Positions 6,286 to 6,719 of a DNA stretch of 6,719 nt are shown in pieces. The stretch comes from an uncultured Saprospiraceae bacterium (lineage in GTDB: Bacteria > Bacteroidota > Bacteroidia > Chitinophagales > Saprospiraceae): assembly GCA_937969485.1 (NCBI GenBank), contig CALBVQ010000105.1:1-6719 (forward strand), in the 5' to 3' direction. The position numbers and the translations under genes were made by a program. Each line of letters starts with the position of its first letter. Positions within the stretch are counted from its first letter, which is position 1. The notes beneath the pieces were generated by a model. The model had not been told where the DNA came from and did no database searches. It saw only the letters and a list, made by a program, of their open reading frames with translations.

Positions 6286-6719
6286 TTAAAATGCCCTTTT
6301 AGGAATTCCTTTAAACCATTTATACACGATATCACTATCAGGTCTCACTATTACCCATGCTGTAGCAAATATAATTTTAAGATCCACCCAAAATCCTTGA
6401 TTAGCCTGGTACCATTCTTCTAATTCACCCTTATGAGGATAAATCGTATTTACATAATAATCCCAAGTATTCCCTCCTTCATCTTTCACTTTAGTAATTA
6501 ATTCTTCCTCATCACGAAACACAATCGAACCAATTCCAGTTAATCCAGGCTTAACATTATAAATAACTTTTTGAACGTGATCTGGATATTGATCAAAACT
6601 TTTCTGCATTACAGGCCTAGGGCCCACAACACTCATGTGTCCAAACAATATATTTAATAATTGCGGTAATTCATTAATCTTAGATTTTCTTAAAAACCCT
6701 CCCATTGGTGTAATCCTAG
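6286..6719 (-). CDS. Sugar transferase (undecaprenyl-phosphate sugar-1-phosphate transferase), 5' end cut by window edge
   Basis: This is the C-terminal 143 residues of a bacterial sugar transferase (PF02397, PglC/WcaJ type), a membrane-associated enzyme that moves a sugar 1-phosphate from a nucleotide sugar to undecaprenyl phosphate and so starts polysaccharide synthesis. The visible part begins RITPMGGFLRK, followed by INELPQLLN (residues 14-22), VVGPRP (30-35) and KPGLTG (56-61). A hydrophobic stretch, IIFATAWVIV, lies at 115-124. The ATG at 6705 is not the start, because the preceding codons read RITP, the usual lead-in to this motif. The catalytic Asp-Glu pair and N-terminal membrane helix lie outside the window. 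The GSIVFRDEEE segment and the end of the protein resemble short Bacteroidetes versions of about 200 residues, but the long WcaJ form cannot be excluded. First gene of the visible - strand block; its stop abuts the methyltransferase start. Confidence 0.93.
   Translation of the reverse strand, partial: RITPMGGFLRKSKINELPQLLNILFGHMSVVGPRPVMQKSFDQYPDHVQKVIYNVKPGLTGIGSIVFRDEEELITKVKDEGGNTWDYYVNTIYPHKGELEEWYQANQGFWVDLKIIFATAWVIVRPDSDIVYKWFKGIPKRAF

Noticed and set aside
6703..6705. ATG as the start of the sugar transferase
   Set aside because: The codons before it encode RITP, part of the conserved family sequence, so the gene continues beyond the window edge.

Overview
The window looks like chromosomal DNA from a member of the Bacteroidota (Bacteroidetes), perhaps a marine Cytophagales-type bacterium. 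The reasons are low-to-moderate G+C (roughly 37-40% in sampled rows of the housekeeping genes), no clear Shine-Dalgarno sequences before the genes, a DnaN C-terminus of Bacteroidetes type, a secreted protein ending in a beta-rich domain of a kind I associate with this phylum, and a sugar transferase whose C-terminal half resembles Bacteroidetes versions. The genus assignment is inference.

Layout: two convergent gene blocks meet near position 3400. On the left, on the + strand, are dnaN (5' end outside the window), nadD, and a 489-residue predicted secreted protein of unknown function. They are separated by only 1 and 2 bases, so they very probably form one transcription unit. Next comes an AT-rich stretch (3062-3408) with one doubtful small ORF. 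It ends in a cluster of inverted repeats at the meeting point of the two blocks, extending to 3435.

On the right, on the - strand and read from right to left, are four surface-polysaccharide genes: an initiating sugar-phosphate transferase (5' end outside the window), a SAM-dependent methyltransferase, a mannose-1-phosphate guanylyltransferase without the isomerase domain, and a family 4 glycosyltransferase resembling PglA. Spacings of 0, 6 and 6 bases indicate an operon. It appears to be the 3' end of an O-antigen, capsule or exopolysaccharide cluster. The transferase would load the first sugar phosphate on undecaprenyl phosphate, ManC would supply GDP-mannose or precursors of its derivatives, the GT4 enzyme would extend the lipid-linked chain, and the methyltransferase may modify a sugar.

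I see no tRNA, rRNA, CRISPR array or intact mobile element. The less ordinary items are the unannotatable secreted protein, a 95-codon open frame in AT-rich DNA after it, the stacked inverted repeats at the convergence, and the TTG start of the methyltransferase directly after the upstream stop codon. I do not see convincing evidence of a wholly new biological system.
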